Below, piece after piece: positions 49,505 to 57,932 of a DNA stretch of 64,000 nt (position 1 is the first letter of the stretch; each line of letters opens with the position of its first letter). The DNA comes from Chitinophaga filiformis. GTDB taxonomy: Bacteria; Bacteroidota; Bacteroidia; Chitinophagales; Chitinophagaceae. The position numbers were made by a program, and so were the translations under genes. The notes under the pieces are model-generated. The model had not been told where the DNA came from. It made no database searches and was given only the letters and a program-made list of their open reading frames with translations. The stretch lies in NCBI RefSeq assembly GCF_021646545.1, contig NZ_JAKIRP010000019.1, positions 62,001-126,000 of the forward strand, given 5' to 3'.

Positions 49505-50383
49505 ATGTTACTCAAAAAGATCTCCCTGTTGTTTTCCTGCAGCCTGCTGTTGTTAACCGCCAAAGGCCAGCAGACAGCCCCCGAAAAGTCTTCCCTGCTC
49601 TGGGAAATATCCGGCAAAGGCCTGCAAAGTCCGTCCTGGTTGTATGGCACCATTCATGCCATCTGTCCGGACGATCATCATTTCTCTTCCGCTGCCCTGG
49701 ATGCGCTGAAGCAATCCAAAGCGCTGTACCTGGAGGTGAATATCGACGATAAACAGGAAGTAGGCCGTATACAGTCCGCAGCACTTATGCCGGAGCCCTA
49801 TTCCTTCAAGGCGCTGTTTGCGGCAGCTGATTATGCGAAAATGTCCACCTGGTTCCATGATAGTCTCAACATCGAACTGGCACAATTGGATAAGCTGAAG
49901 CCACTGATCATCTATTCCATCATGCTACAGAAGTTCGCCGCCACTACCTGCGACAGGCCGGTATCTACAGAAGTAGAACTTGTGAAACTGGCCAAAGCGC
50001 AGCAGCTACCGATCAAAGGACTTGAAGCGATATTGGACCAGCTGGCCATGTTTGACAGCATTCCCGATACGGAAGAAGCCGCAATGATGCTGAAGAGCAT
50101 TACAGATACGGCGAAATCGAGGGAAGATTATCGCAGGATGGTAAGTGCATATAAGCAGGGAGATATCCGGTTATTATACAACCAGATCGTCCAGATGGAA
50201 GATATGCTCAGGTACAAGGAGCTGCTGCTGGACAGGCGTAACCGTAACTGGATAAGTATCATCAGCAGTGAAGCGGCAAAAGCGCCCACTTTCTTCGCGG
50301 TAGGCGCGGGACATCTGGGTGGAAACATAGGGGTAATTGAACTGTTGCGGAAAGAAGGATATACTGTTAAACCTGTGTTATAA
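49505..50383 (+). CDS. TraB/GumN-family protein
   Basis: A 292-residue exported protein (signal ISLLFSCSLLLLTAKGQQ) with the family start LLWEISGKGLQSPSWLYGTI and histidine after it (GTIHAICPDD), and the ending FFAVGAGHLGGNIGVIELL. The GTIH and GAGHLGG elements are proposed active-site motifs in the wider TIKI/TraB clan of metalloproteases, but activity in bacterial members is not proven. It is 2 bp after the AONS-like stop. Confidence 0.9.
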   Translation: MLLKKISLLFSCSLLLLTAKGQQTAPEKSSLLWEISGKGLQSPSWLYGTIHAICPDDHHFSSAALDALKQSKALYLEVNIDDKQEVGRIQSAALMPEPYSFKALFAAADYAKMSTWFHDSLNIELAQLDKLKPLIIYSIMLQKFAATTCDRPVSTEVELVKLAKAQQLPIKGLEAILDQLAMFDSIPDTEEAAMMLKSITDTAKSREDYRRMVSAYKQGDIRLLYNQIVQMEDMLRYKELLLDRRNRNWISIISSEAAKAPTFFAVGAGHLGGNIGVIELLRKEGYTVKPVL

Positions 50384-50460
50384 CTACACTACTCATACAA
50401 TACTCACAGACGATAGCCGGCAGTTCTGCGTTCTCTTATAGTTCTATCAAGTAATTCAAC

Positions 50461-50468
50461 TATTTTTG
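50461..50468 (+). promoter_or_regulatory. -7 promoter element before tamB
   Basis: TATTTTTG fits TAnnTTTG. A transcript starting about six bases later (near 50474) would have a very short leader before the CTG at 50488. The -33 side is weak. Confidence 0.6.
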
Positions 50469-50487
50469 CCGGATTAAATATCGCCGT

Positions 50488-53400
50488 CTGAAAAAAGTAC
50501 GTAAAATATTATCTGTTATTTTCCTGAGTATCCTGGGCCTGATCATCCTGATCGGTGTACTGGTGAACATTCCGGCGATACAGAATTTCCTGGTGCATCA
50601 AGTCACCGAACGCCTGTCAGAACAACTGAGAACCCGGGTAGAGATCGATCACGTCAATATCCGCCTGTTTAACAGCCTCCGACTGGAAGGCACACTGATA
50701 GAAGATCGTCATAAAGATACCCTGCTGTATGCCCGTGTACTGCAATTGCGCATTACTGACTGGTTCTTTTTCCAGGACAAACCTGTTATCAAGTTTATCG
50801 GACTGGATGATGCGGATGTGAACCTGATACGCCACAGGAATGATTCTGTATGGAACTATCAATTCATCGTCGATGAATTCAGCGCTCCGCCCGATACGAG
50901 CCTGAAGCCCCGCAAAGGCAGCGGCGGTGTGTCTTTTGACCTCCGCAAGACGGATCTGCGCAATGTGCGCATTAACCAGATAGATGCCTGGGTCGGAGAA
51001 GACATGCGCGTGGCGGCTAAACGCATTTATCTCGACGCCAAGAATATTGACCTTAACCTGCATAACATTGATATACAGGAGCTGACGCTGGATAAACCTA
51101 CGTTTATCATTTCCCGGTACCCGGCTTCTCCCCTGCGTAAGAAACGTCGTCCTGCACCGGCAGCCCCACTGACAGATACGGCCGCCATTCCTGCCCTCCG
51201 CTGGAACAGTGCCAACTGGAAGCTGCTGGTGAAAGAAATAACCATCAAGGATGGTACATTGGGGGTGGATGATCTGGAAGACCCGACGCCGGTAGAAAAA
51301 GGTTACTTTGCGCCCAATCATATCCGCTTCAATAAGATCGACCTGTCGCTGACCAATACCAGCCTGGTAAAAGACAGCATCATCGGCGACCTGACCATGA
51401 GCACTAAAGAGCGCAGTGGCTTCGAGGTTAAAAAGCTGACGGCAAAGTTCAAAATGTCGCCCGTAGAGATGGAGTTCTCCCACATGGACCTGTTCACCAA
51501 CCGCAGCCACCTGCGCGACTACTATACCATGCAGTATGCTGATATCAGTGACATGAACCGTTACATTGATGAGGTATATATGCGTGCGCATATTGTGAAC
51601 AGCAGCCTGCATTCTGACGATATCGCCTATTTTGCACCCGAACTATCCGACTGGAAAAAAGAGATCTCCCTGAGCGGCGACGCCCGTGGGCCGGTCAGCA
51701 ACCTGAAAGCATCCAATATCCGGCTGGAAGCCGGCACTACCACCCGCCTGAAAGGAGGACTGGAAATGCGTGGCCTTCCGGATATCAACGATACCTACAT
51801 TGACTTTAATGCAGAAGAACTGCTGACCACAGGGGCTGATATCATCAGCATTGCCCCTGATCTGCGGAATATAGACCCCGTACAACTGGAAAGACTGAAC
51901 AACATCCGTTTTGCTGGTACCTTTACGGGTTTCGTAAATGACTTCGTAGCATATGGTAAATTCCAGACCAACCTGGGTAACCTGAATTCCGACCTTAACT
52001 TCAAAACGAACAGGGATGTGCCGGTATATTCGGGAAGCCTCACCACAGATGCTTTCAATGTAGGCGCCCTGATGGGCGTGCCTGAGATATCTACCATCTC
52101 CCTCAGCGCAAAACTGAATGGGGAAGGCTTCAACTTCAGGACCCTGAAGGCGGCAGTAGACGCCGATGTACAGCAAATTACACTGAACGGCTACAGCTAC
52201 AATAATATCAAGACCAAGGGGGACATGAACCGTAAATTCTTCAACGGCGCCCTGACAGTCAATGATCCCAACCTGGATATGGATTTTGCCGGTACCATTG
52301 ACTTCAACGGTGATGTACCGGTGTTCGATTTCGACTCCGACATACGCCATGGCAACCTGAGAGCTTTAAAACTGACAAGCGATTCCATCGTGCTGCAGGC
52401 CAAACTGGCCCTCAACTTTGCCGGCGACAACATAGACAACTTCAACGGTTCCGCCAGGGTATACAATGTATCGCTGTTCAAGGACCAGCGCAGGCTGGAG
52501 TTTGACTCGCTCAACGTATCCACCCACCTGGAAAATAATGTGAAGGTGCTGGCCATCCAGGGTAGTGAGATAGGCGGATATGTAAAAGGGAACTATAGCT
52601 TCATGCAGCTGCCGGATGCGTTCCGCCTCCTGCTGAACAAATATTACCCCAGCTACTTCCCTACTGCGCCGAAAGACAATATCCAGCAGGATTTCTCTTT
52701 CGCCTTCCAGCTGGGACAGGTAGATAAACTGATCCGTGGCTTCTCAAAAGATATTTCCGGCTTTGACAACTCTACCATAGAAGGCAACCTGAATACCATT
52801 AAAGGAAACCTTGCCCTGAATGTGAACGTGCCGCTGGCCTCTTACAGGAACTATCATTTCGAAAATCTTCAGCTGAAAAGCACAGGGACCTTCGACAAGA
52901 TAGACATCAGCACGAGCATCGGGAAGGTATCTTCCGGCGACAAGGTATGGCTGCAGCATCCGTTGATCCTCGCCAATTCCGGCAGGGATACTTCCTATAT
53001 CAAAGTGGACCTGCAGGCGGCAGACTCTTCCACCATGGATGGTTTTTATGCCAGGGTTATAACAGTGGCGGAGGGTGTGAAGGTGAGCTTCCTCAACAGT
53101 GCGTTTACGGTCAACGAGCGGCAATGGAATGTGACGCCAGGCAATGAAATCTACTGGAGCAAGGACTTCCTGACTATCCATAATCTGCAGGTAACGAGGA
53201 ACGAACAGAGTATTACGGTAGAGACGAACGAATTCAACCCGGACGAGTCTAAATTTATCGTGAACCTGAAGAACCTGAACCTGTCGGACGTGATACCCTA
53301 CCAGCTGACCAGCATGCGTATAGAGGGTTTTGCAGATGGCACGATCAATATATCCGATCCCACCCACAACCTGGACGTCAATGCTCTGATCACCACCAGC

Positions 53401-55308
53401 GAGCTGCGTATTGACAACGACTCCATTGGACTGGTGGCCTTCGAAGGCGGTTACAAACAGGAAACAGGCGACGTGACCTTCTCCGTCAAATCGGAGAATA
53501 AGGGGAAGAATTTCTTTGCGGAAGGACTGGCAGGGGTCTCTGCCACCAACAACAGGTTACAGGCAAATGTGGAGCTGAATGGTACCTCCCTCAGTGTGCT
53601 GGACCGCTTTGTGAATGAATATGTGACCGACCTGAAAGGGATGGCCTCCGGCAAACTGTCCATAACGGGTACTACGCAACAGCCATCCGTACATGGTAAT
53701 CTTCGTGTGGACAGTGCGGGTGTGAAAGTCTTGTACCTGGGCACATATTATACCATCCCCCGGCTCAACCTGAATATAGACGACAAGCTGATTGAATTCG
53801 GTAACTTCTTTATAATTGATAAGAATAACAGCCGGGCTACTGCGAGCGGTTACATTTCACATGATCATTTCAACAATCTGAACTTCGACTTTGACGTTAC
53901 GGCCCGCAACTTCATCTTCCTGAACACGGATGCAGAAGACAGTGACCTGTTTTATGGGAACGTGATCGCAGATGGCAAGGTGTATTTCTCCGGTCCGTTG
54001 AACGACCTGCAGCTGCGTATCCAGGCCAGACCGGGCAGGACCACGCATTTCTATCTGCCGTTATCAGACAGTAAAGATATCGGCCGTTCAGATTACATCA
54101 CGTTCAAGTCGTACGGAACGGAGATGAAGGAGGAAAAGAAAAAGAAGAAGGACAACGTAAAACTGAGTGTTAAACTGGACATTTCTGCTACACCAGACGC
54201 CCAGATCGACGTGATCATGGACGCTGCTTCCGGTGATATGATCTCAGCGAACGGTACGGGTAACCTGCAGATCAATGTGAATACGGAAGGCGATTTTACC
54301 ATGTTCGGTAATTATGAGATCAATAACGGATCGTACAATTTCACGCTGCAAAGGCTGACCAGCTGGAAGTTTGACATTGATAAAAGCAGTTCCATCACCT
54401 GGAACGGCGATCCTAACGAGGCTAAAGTGGATATCCACGCGAAATATACCCTGCCTAAAGTAAGTCTTTATAACCTGGTGGGTAATTCCTCCACTGCCGG
54501 TGACAAGCTGGCTACCCGTACAGAAAGGGTAGACATCCTCATCAACCTGCGCAATGAGCTAATGAAACCGGATATCACTTACGAGATCAGTCTTCCGGAA
54601 GTAGGCTCAGTGGCCTATGAAAGTGGTGTAGCGGCTAAACTCCGTGAGATCAACCAGGACCAGAACAAGGCCCTGCAACAAATGGCCGGTCTGCTGCTGT
54701 TTAACCAGTTCCTGCCGGAAGATCCTAACTCAGCCGGCGGTGCCAGTGTTGCAACTACCGGTAAGAACAGTGTGGGTCAGGCACTGAGTGCGCAGGCATC
54801 TGCTATTCTGAACAATATTACCGGCACCTTATTAAAGAACAGCGGTATCGGTATCAATGTAAACTACAGGGCTTATAACATTGGTAGTCAGGACAATGCA
54901 TCTCTGGACCGTAACCAGGTGAGCGCAGGGGTGACCAGTAATCTTTATAATAACAGGATCAGGCTATATGTGGGTGGTGACTATGACTGGGGTAAGGCCA
55001 GCACCTCTGCCAATGCCAACCGTTTTGCGGGCGACTTCAGGGCAGAGTACCTCCTGACGCCGGAAGGGCGTATCCGTATCAATGCTTTCAGTAAATCGGA
55101 CTATGACGTGTATAACCTGGTGAACCGTAATAAGGCGGGTCTGGGTATTTCCTATATACGCGAGTATAATAAGTTCGCAGAGTTGTTTAATGAGCGAAAC
55201 AGGCGGAGGTTTATTGATTCGATCAGGAGGGCGGAAGCCATCCGGCAGGAAGAGATTGAAAAACAGCGGGAAAGGGAGGATAGTTTGAAGAGGAGGGCTG
55301 GGAATTAA
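50488..55308 (+). CDS. tamB: TamB-like translocation/assembly module (AsmA/DUF490 family)
   Basis: A protein of about 1606 residues from the CTG at 50488. It opens KKVRKILSVIFLSILGLIIL as a membrane anchor, then IPAIQNFLVHQVTERLSEQL and RTRVEIDHVNIRLFNSLRLE, a long AsmA-like beta-helix, and the C-terminal TamB domain (about 1200-1480: ITWNGDPNEAKVDIHAKYTL, ILINLRNELMKPDITYEISL, QMAGLLLFNQFLPED). It ends with a charged coiled coil (RRAEAIRQEEIEKQRERE). TamB-like proteins carry lipid or assemble outer-membrane proteins. The GTG at 50563 would delete the anchor, so the start upstream is preferred, although it is non-canonical. Confidence 0.88.
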   Translation: MKKVRKILSVIFLSILGLIILIGVLVNIPAIQNFLVHQVTERLSEQLRTRVEIDHVNIRLFNSLRLEGTLIEDRHKDTLLYARVLQLRITDWFFFQDKPVIKFIGLDDADVNLIRHRNDSVWNYQFIVDEFSAPPDTSLKPRKGSGGVSFDLRKTDLRNVRINQIDAWVGEDMRVAAKRIYLDAKNIDLNLHNIDIQELTLDKPTFIISRYPASPLRKKRRPAPAAPLTDTAAIPALRWNSANWKLLVKEITIKDGTLGVDDLEDPTPVEKGYFAPNHIRFNKIDLSLTNTSLVKDSIIGDLTMSTKERSGFEVKKLTAKFKMSPVEMEFSHMDLFTNRSHLRDYYTMQYADISDMNRYIDEVYMRAHIVNSSLHSDDIAYFAPELSDWKKEISLSGDARGPVSNLKASNIRLEAGTTTRLKGGLEMRGLPDINDTYIDFNAEELLTTGADIISIAPDLRNIDPVQLERLNNIRFAGTFTGFVNDFVAYGKFQTNLGNLNSDLNFKTNRDVPVYSGSLTTDAFNVGALMGVPEISTISLSAKLNGEGFNFRTLKAAVDADVQQITLNGYSYNNIKTKGDMNRKFFNGALTVNDPNLDMDFAGTIDFNGDVPVFDFDSDIRHGNLRALKLTSDSIVLQAKLALNFAGDNIDNFNGSARVYNVSLFKDQRRLEFDSLNVSTHLENNVKVLAIQGSEIGGYVKGNYSFMQLPDAFRLLLNKYYPSYFPTAPKDNIQQDFSFAFQLGQVDKLIRGFSKDISGFDNSTIEGNLNTIKGNLALNVNVPLASYRNYHFENLQLKSTGTFDKIDISTSIGKVSSGDKVWLQHPLILANSGRDTSYIKVDLQAADSSTMDGFYARVITVAEGVKVSFLNSAFTVNERQWNVTPGNEIYWSKDFLTIHNLQVTRNEQSITVETNEFNPDESKFIVNLKNLNLSDVIPYQLTSMRIEGFADGTINISDPTHNLDVNALITTSELRIDNDSIGLVAFEGGYKQETGDVTFSVKSENKGKNFFAEGLAGVSATNNRLQANVELNGTSLSVLDRFVNEYVTDLKGMASGKLSITGTTQQPSVHGNLRVDSAGVKVLYLGTYYTIPRLNLNIDDKLIEFGNFFIIDKNNSRATASGYISHDHFNNLNFDFDVTARNFIFLNTDAEDSDLFYGNVIADGKVYFSGPLNDLQLRIQARPGRTTHFYLPLSDSKDIGRSDYITFKSYGTEMKEEKKKKKDNVKLSVKLDISATPDAQIDVIMDAASGDMISANGTGNLQINVNTEGDFTMFGNYEINNGSYNFTLQRLTSWKFDIDKSSSITWNGDPNEAKVDIHAKYTLPKVSLYNLVGNSSTAGDKLATRTERVDILINLRNELMKPDITYEISLPEVGSVAYESGVAAKLREINQDQNKALQQMAGLLLFNQFLPEDPNSAGGASVATTGKNSVGQALSAQASAILNNITGTLLKNSGIGINVNYRAYNIGSQDNASLDRNQVSAGVTSNLYNNRIRLYVGGDYDWGKASTSANANRFAGDFRAEYLLTPEGRIRINAFSKSDYDVYNLVNRNKAGLGISYIREYNKFAELFNERNRRRFIDSIRRAEAIRQEEIEKQREREDSLKRRAGN

Positions 55309-55386
55309 GGCTTTGTCTCGATTGGATTCAATATTCCATATAATTATAAATCGCGACATTTTTGTTGGAAATAAAAAGCCTGAGAA

Positions 55387-55863
55387 TTACTCCTCAGGCT
55401 CAATTTCTTCGTATGATTCATACTTAGATTTCTTTCCTTTCTTCTCCCCTTGGGACACCCCGTAAAAATAGCTGCCTATAGCAGATAAAATTGCGGGTAC
55501 AACTACTTTGAGTATCTCCAAGGCGACCGACTCCTTATTTAAGCAAATAGTGATAGTAAGTACTACAAAAAAAGTTACTACTATCACTCCCCAGAAGTAA
55601 TACTGCTGTTTTTGGCTAACCAATTTGTTTTTTCCGAGACGATCTTCATTCTGATTTTGGATATGCAGAGACTGTACTGCTATTGCATGGTCCTGCTCCA
55701 TTTGTTTCTCTCTGAACTTTGCTTCTAAAGCCTGCAGCTCTAACTGTTTGCTTTGATTTTCTAAAAAGTGTTTAATTAAGCCTTCATCGAGTATAGGAGG
55801 AGGCGTGTCATGCGCCTGGTCTGCTGAGGGCGGAGAAGAATTAAGCGTGCTTTTTGACATCAA
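55387..55863 (-). CDS. Hypothetical coiled-coil protein with two membrane segments
   Basis: A 158-residue protein: a proline-rich start, a helix-forming region about 28-80 (ENQSKQLELQALEAKFREKQ), two hydrophobic segments (YYFWGVIVVTFFVVLTITIC and EILKVVVPAILSAIGSYFYG) and a charged tail (GEKKGKKSKYESYEEIEPEE). It is not recognised. The start overlaps the end of the small upstream frame. The pair is more AT-rich than its neighbours, which could mean recent acquisition. Confidence 0.75.
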   Translation of the reverse strand: MMSKSTLNSSPPSADQAHDTPPPILDEGLIKHFLENQSKQLELQALEAKFREKQMEQDHAIAVQSLHIQNQNEDRLGKNKLVSQKQQYYFWGVIVVTFFVVLTITICLNKESVALEILKVVVPAILSAIGSYFYGVSQGEKKGKKSKYESYEEIEPEE

Positions 55864-56026
55864 AAATTGCCGGTGGTTTTATGGCAACCTTCACATGTCC
55901 AAAACCACGTTGGCCAATTTTAGGCGGGATAAACTTGCTTGACAGGATTTGTCCCTTGTTTTTTTCTACAAAGGATAAAAACGCTTTTGGCGTTAAAAGT
56001 CTCATGTTGGTGTCCTGTAGCCTCAT
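55841..56026 (-). CDS. Small hypothetical protein, 61 residues
   Basis: MRLQDTNMRLLTPKAFLSFV starts at 56026 and the frame ends IKPPAIFDVKKHA, overlapping the next gene by 23 bp. A longer frame from 56068 would begin upstream of the -7 element at 56054-56061, so the shorter start is chosen. No family is recognised; it has basic and hydrophobic residues but no membrane segment. Confidence 0.6.
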   Translation of the reverse strand: MRLQDTNMRLLTPKAFLSFVEKNKGQILSSKFIPPKIGQRGFGHVKVAIKPPAIFDVKKHA

Positions 56027-56053
56027 ATCCTGATATGTTTTGCTAATGGGTTG

Positions 56054-56061
56054 CAAAGGTA
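56054..56061 (-). promoter_or_regulatory. -7 promoter element before the small-gene pair
   Basis: On the minus strand TACCTTTG fits TAnnTTTG, 28 bp before the ATG at 56026. Confidence 0.6.
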
Positions 56062-56177
56062 ATACCAATTTAGTGAATAATTTTTGTTATCGCAACCATT
56101 ACAAAACAGCTAATCATTAGTTGGAAAAATTGAGCTGTTAATGGCGATAACTATCATACTACTGTTGCAATTGGTAT
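56062..56177. repeat. Nested inverted repeats upstream of the small-gene pair
   Basis: Outer arms ATACCAATT (56062-56070) and AATTGGTAT (56169-56177); middle arms GTTATCGC (56086-56093) and GCGATAAC (56144-56151); inner arms AACAGCT (56105-56111) and AGCTGTT (56133-56139), with CCATTA/TAATGG between. Together they form an imperfect 116-bp fold in an AT-rich noncoding stretch. I see no gene in 56069-56360. Confidence 0.6.
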
Positions 56178-56303
56178 AATAGTATAACATGAGTAATAAA
56201 AAAAATGTTTAAAAAATATAAAATTTGAGCGCCAATTACCTGCCTAAGATTGACAAATCACTAATTATCATATCTCAACTTTCACGGCAGCTAAAACGAC
56301 ACA

Positions 56304-56338
56304 AAAAAAGGAATCAGCATAAAACTGATTCCTTTTTT
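56304..56338. terminator. Bidirectional terminator after ribBA
   Basis: AAAAAAGGAATCAG pairs with CTGATTCCTTTTTT across seven bases; runs of A and T on both sides make it work for the ribBA transcript (minus strand), and in form for the other direction too. The ribBA stop is at 56361. Confidence 0.92.
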
Positions 56339-56360
56339 AATTGACGGAGGTTCTGCAAAA

Positions 56361-57563
56361 TTATCCCCTCAGTATCTCATGACCCAGCTTATCGCGTTTG
56401 GTCTTGAGATAGAATTCGTTATGTGGGTTTGGATGTACTTCGATCGGTACATTTTCCACCACTTCGAGGCCATACCCTTTCAATCCTGCACGTTTGCGTG
56501 GATTGTTGGTGATCAGGCGCATTTTGGTAATGTTCAGGTGGCGGAGGATCTGTGCTCCTACCCCATAGTCGCGTTCATCCATTTTGAAGCCCAGTTCCAG
56601 GTTTGCCTGTACGGTGTCCCGGCCTTCTTCCTGGAGCTTGTAAGCTTTGAGCTTGTTCAGCAGTCCGATACCGCGGCCTTCCTGGTTCATGTAGAGGATC
56701 AGACCTTTGCCGGCACGTTCTACCATTTCCATGGCCTTATGCAGTTGTTCACCGCAATCGCAGCGGAGCGAGTGCAGGACATCGCCGGTGGCACAGGAGG
56801 AGTGGATACGTACCAGGACTGGTTCGCCTTTTTCCCAGGATCCTTTTTTCAGGGCCATGTGGAGGTCGCCGGAGTTCAGTTGTTTGAAAGCTACCAGTTC
56901 GAAGTCGCCGTATGCCGTAGGCATATGTACGGTTACCTGTTCCTCAATCAGGGTTTCCTTTTCGAGGCGGTATTCGATCAGGTCTTTGATGGAAATGAGC
57001 TTCAGGTCGAATTTATCTGCTATCTCCTTAAGTTGTGGCAGACGGGCCATAGAGCCGTCTTCATTCATGATCTCTACCAGTACGCCGGCGGGTTCAAAAC
57101 CGGCCAGCCTGGCCAGGTCGATGGTTGCTTCTGTATGACCGGTACGGCGTAGTACGCCGCCGCTTTTTGCCTTCAGGGGGAAGATATGTCCCGGTTTCCC
57201 GAGCTCTTCGGGGCGTGTATTGGGATCTATCAAAGCCTGTACGGTCTTGGCGCGGTCGTGTGCTGATATACCTGTGGTGCATCCGTGACCCAAAAGGTCT
57301 ACTGATACGGTAAAGGGGGTTTGGTGCAGGGCGGTATTGTCACGCACCATCATCTCCAGTTTCAACTCCTCACAACGTTCCTCCACCAGCGGAGCACATA
57401 TTAAACCACGGCCATAACGGCTCATAAAATTGATGATCTCCGGTGTTACGTTCCTTGCTGCTGTAACGAAATCGCCCTCATTCTCCCTGTCCTCGTCATC
57501 TACGACTATTACCAGCTTACCATTCCTGATATCTTCTATGGCTGATTCTATTGTATCTAGCAT
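56361..57563 (-). CDS. ribBA: Bifunctional DHBP synthase / GTP cyclohydrolase II
   Basis: A 400-residue riboflavin enzyme. The N-terminal half makes 3,4-dihydroxy-2-butanone 4-phosphate (VIVVDDEDRENEGDFVTAAR, then GHIFPLKAKSGGVLRRTGHT). The C-terminal half is GTP cyclohydrolase II, with zinc cysteines in HSSCATGDVLHSLRCDCGEQ and the GTP-binding NQEGRGIGLLNKLKAY. It starts both branches of riboflavin synthesis. A good -7 element lies 24 bp upstream; no FMN riboswitch is visible. It stands as a single gene. Confidence 0.97.
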   Translation of the reverse strand: MLDTIESAIEDIRNGKLVIVVDDEDRENEGDFVTAARNVTPEIINFMSRYGRGLICAPLVEERCEELKLEMMVRDNTALHQTPFTVSVDLLGHGCTTGISAHDRAKTVQALIDPNTRPEELGKPGHIFPLKAKSGGVLRRTGHTEATIDLARLAGFEPAGVLVEIMNEDGSMARLPQLKEIADKFDLKLISIKDLIEYRLEKETLIEEQVTVHMPTAYGDFELVAFKQLNSGDLHMALKKGSWEKGEPVLVRIHSSCATGDVLHSLRCDCGEQLHKAMEMVERAGKGLILYMNQEGRGIGLLNKLKAYKLQEEGRDTVQANLELGFKMDERDYGVGAQILRHLNITKMRLITNNPRKRAGLKGYGLEVVENVPIEVHPNPHNEFYLKTKRDKLGHEILRG

Positions 57564-57586
57564 AGCGCTTTATTAAAGTTAATTCG

Positions 57587-57594
57587 CAAAGTTA
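57587..57594 (-). promoter_or_regulatory. -7 promoter element before ribBA
   Basis: On the minus strand TAACTTTG fits TAnnTTTG, 24 bp before the ATG at 57563. Confidence 0.65.
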
Positions 57595-57932
57595 TGGTAA
57601 AAAAAGCACCATACCCTATCCTATCTGCTTACCTGAAGATCACTGCACATATATAGCAATAAACCATATAAATATTCGAGCTGATAAGTATATGATTTAA
57701 TAGCGTGCGCAGCAATATTCTAAGTATTTTAAAGATGTCCTATTCGATTTTTTAGAATTTCTGGTACAAATTGTTGAACAAACTCGATGAAATACCTGTT
57801 TTAACTAATAGCTATCCAAAATTATAACCTGTACATCTAATATCCTCAATGGCTTAACAATTTGTTAATTTATAGTTAAAATCTGTAAAATTTTATTTGC
57901 CACCTTTGCGTCATAAATCAAATCGCTCATTT
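57595..57932. other. AT-rich intergenic region with no gene seen
   Basis: About 340 bp between the divergent ribBA and the Oar-like receptor genes. CACCTTTG at 57901-57908 resembles a -7 element for the receptor (one mismatch). The rest is AT-rich with no convincing gene or structured RNA. Confidence 0.5.

Noticed and set aside
50617..51612. 331-codon antisense frame over tamB
   Set aside because: Long shadow frame of the tamB gene; no family motif and no promoter.
57564..57680. FMN riboswitch before ribBA
   Set aside because: No AGGGxxCAGGGTGAAATTCC-like conserved start or paired helices; only a -7 element is present.
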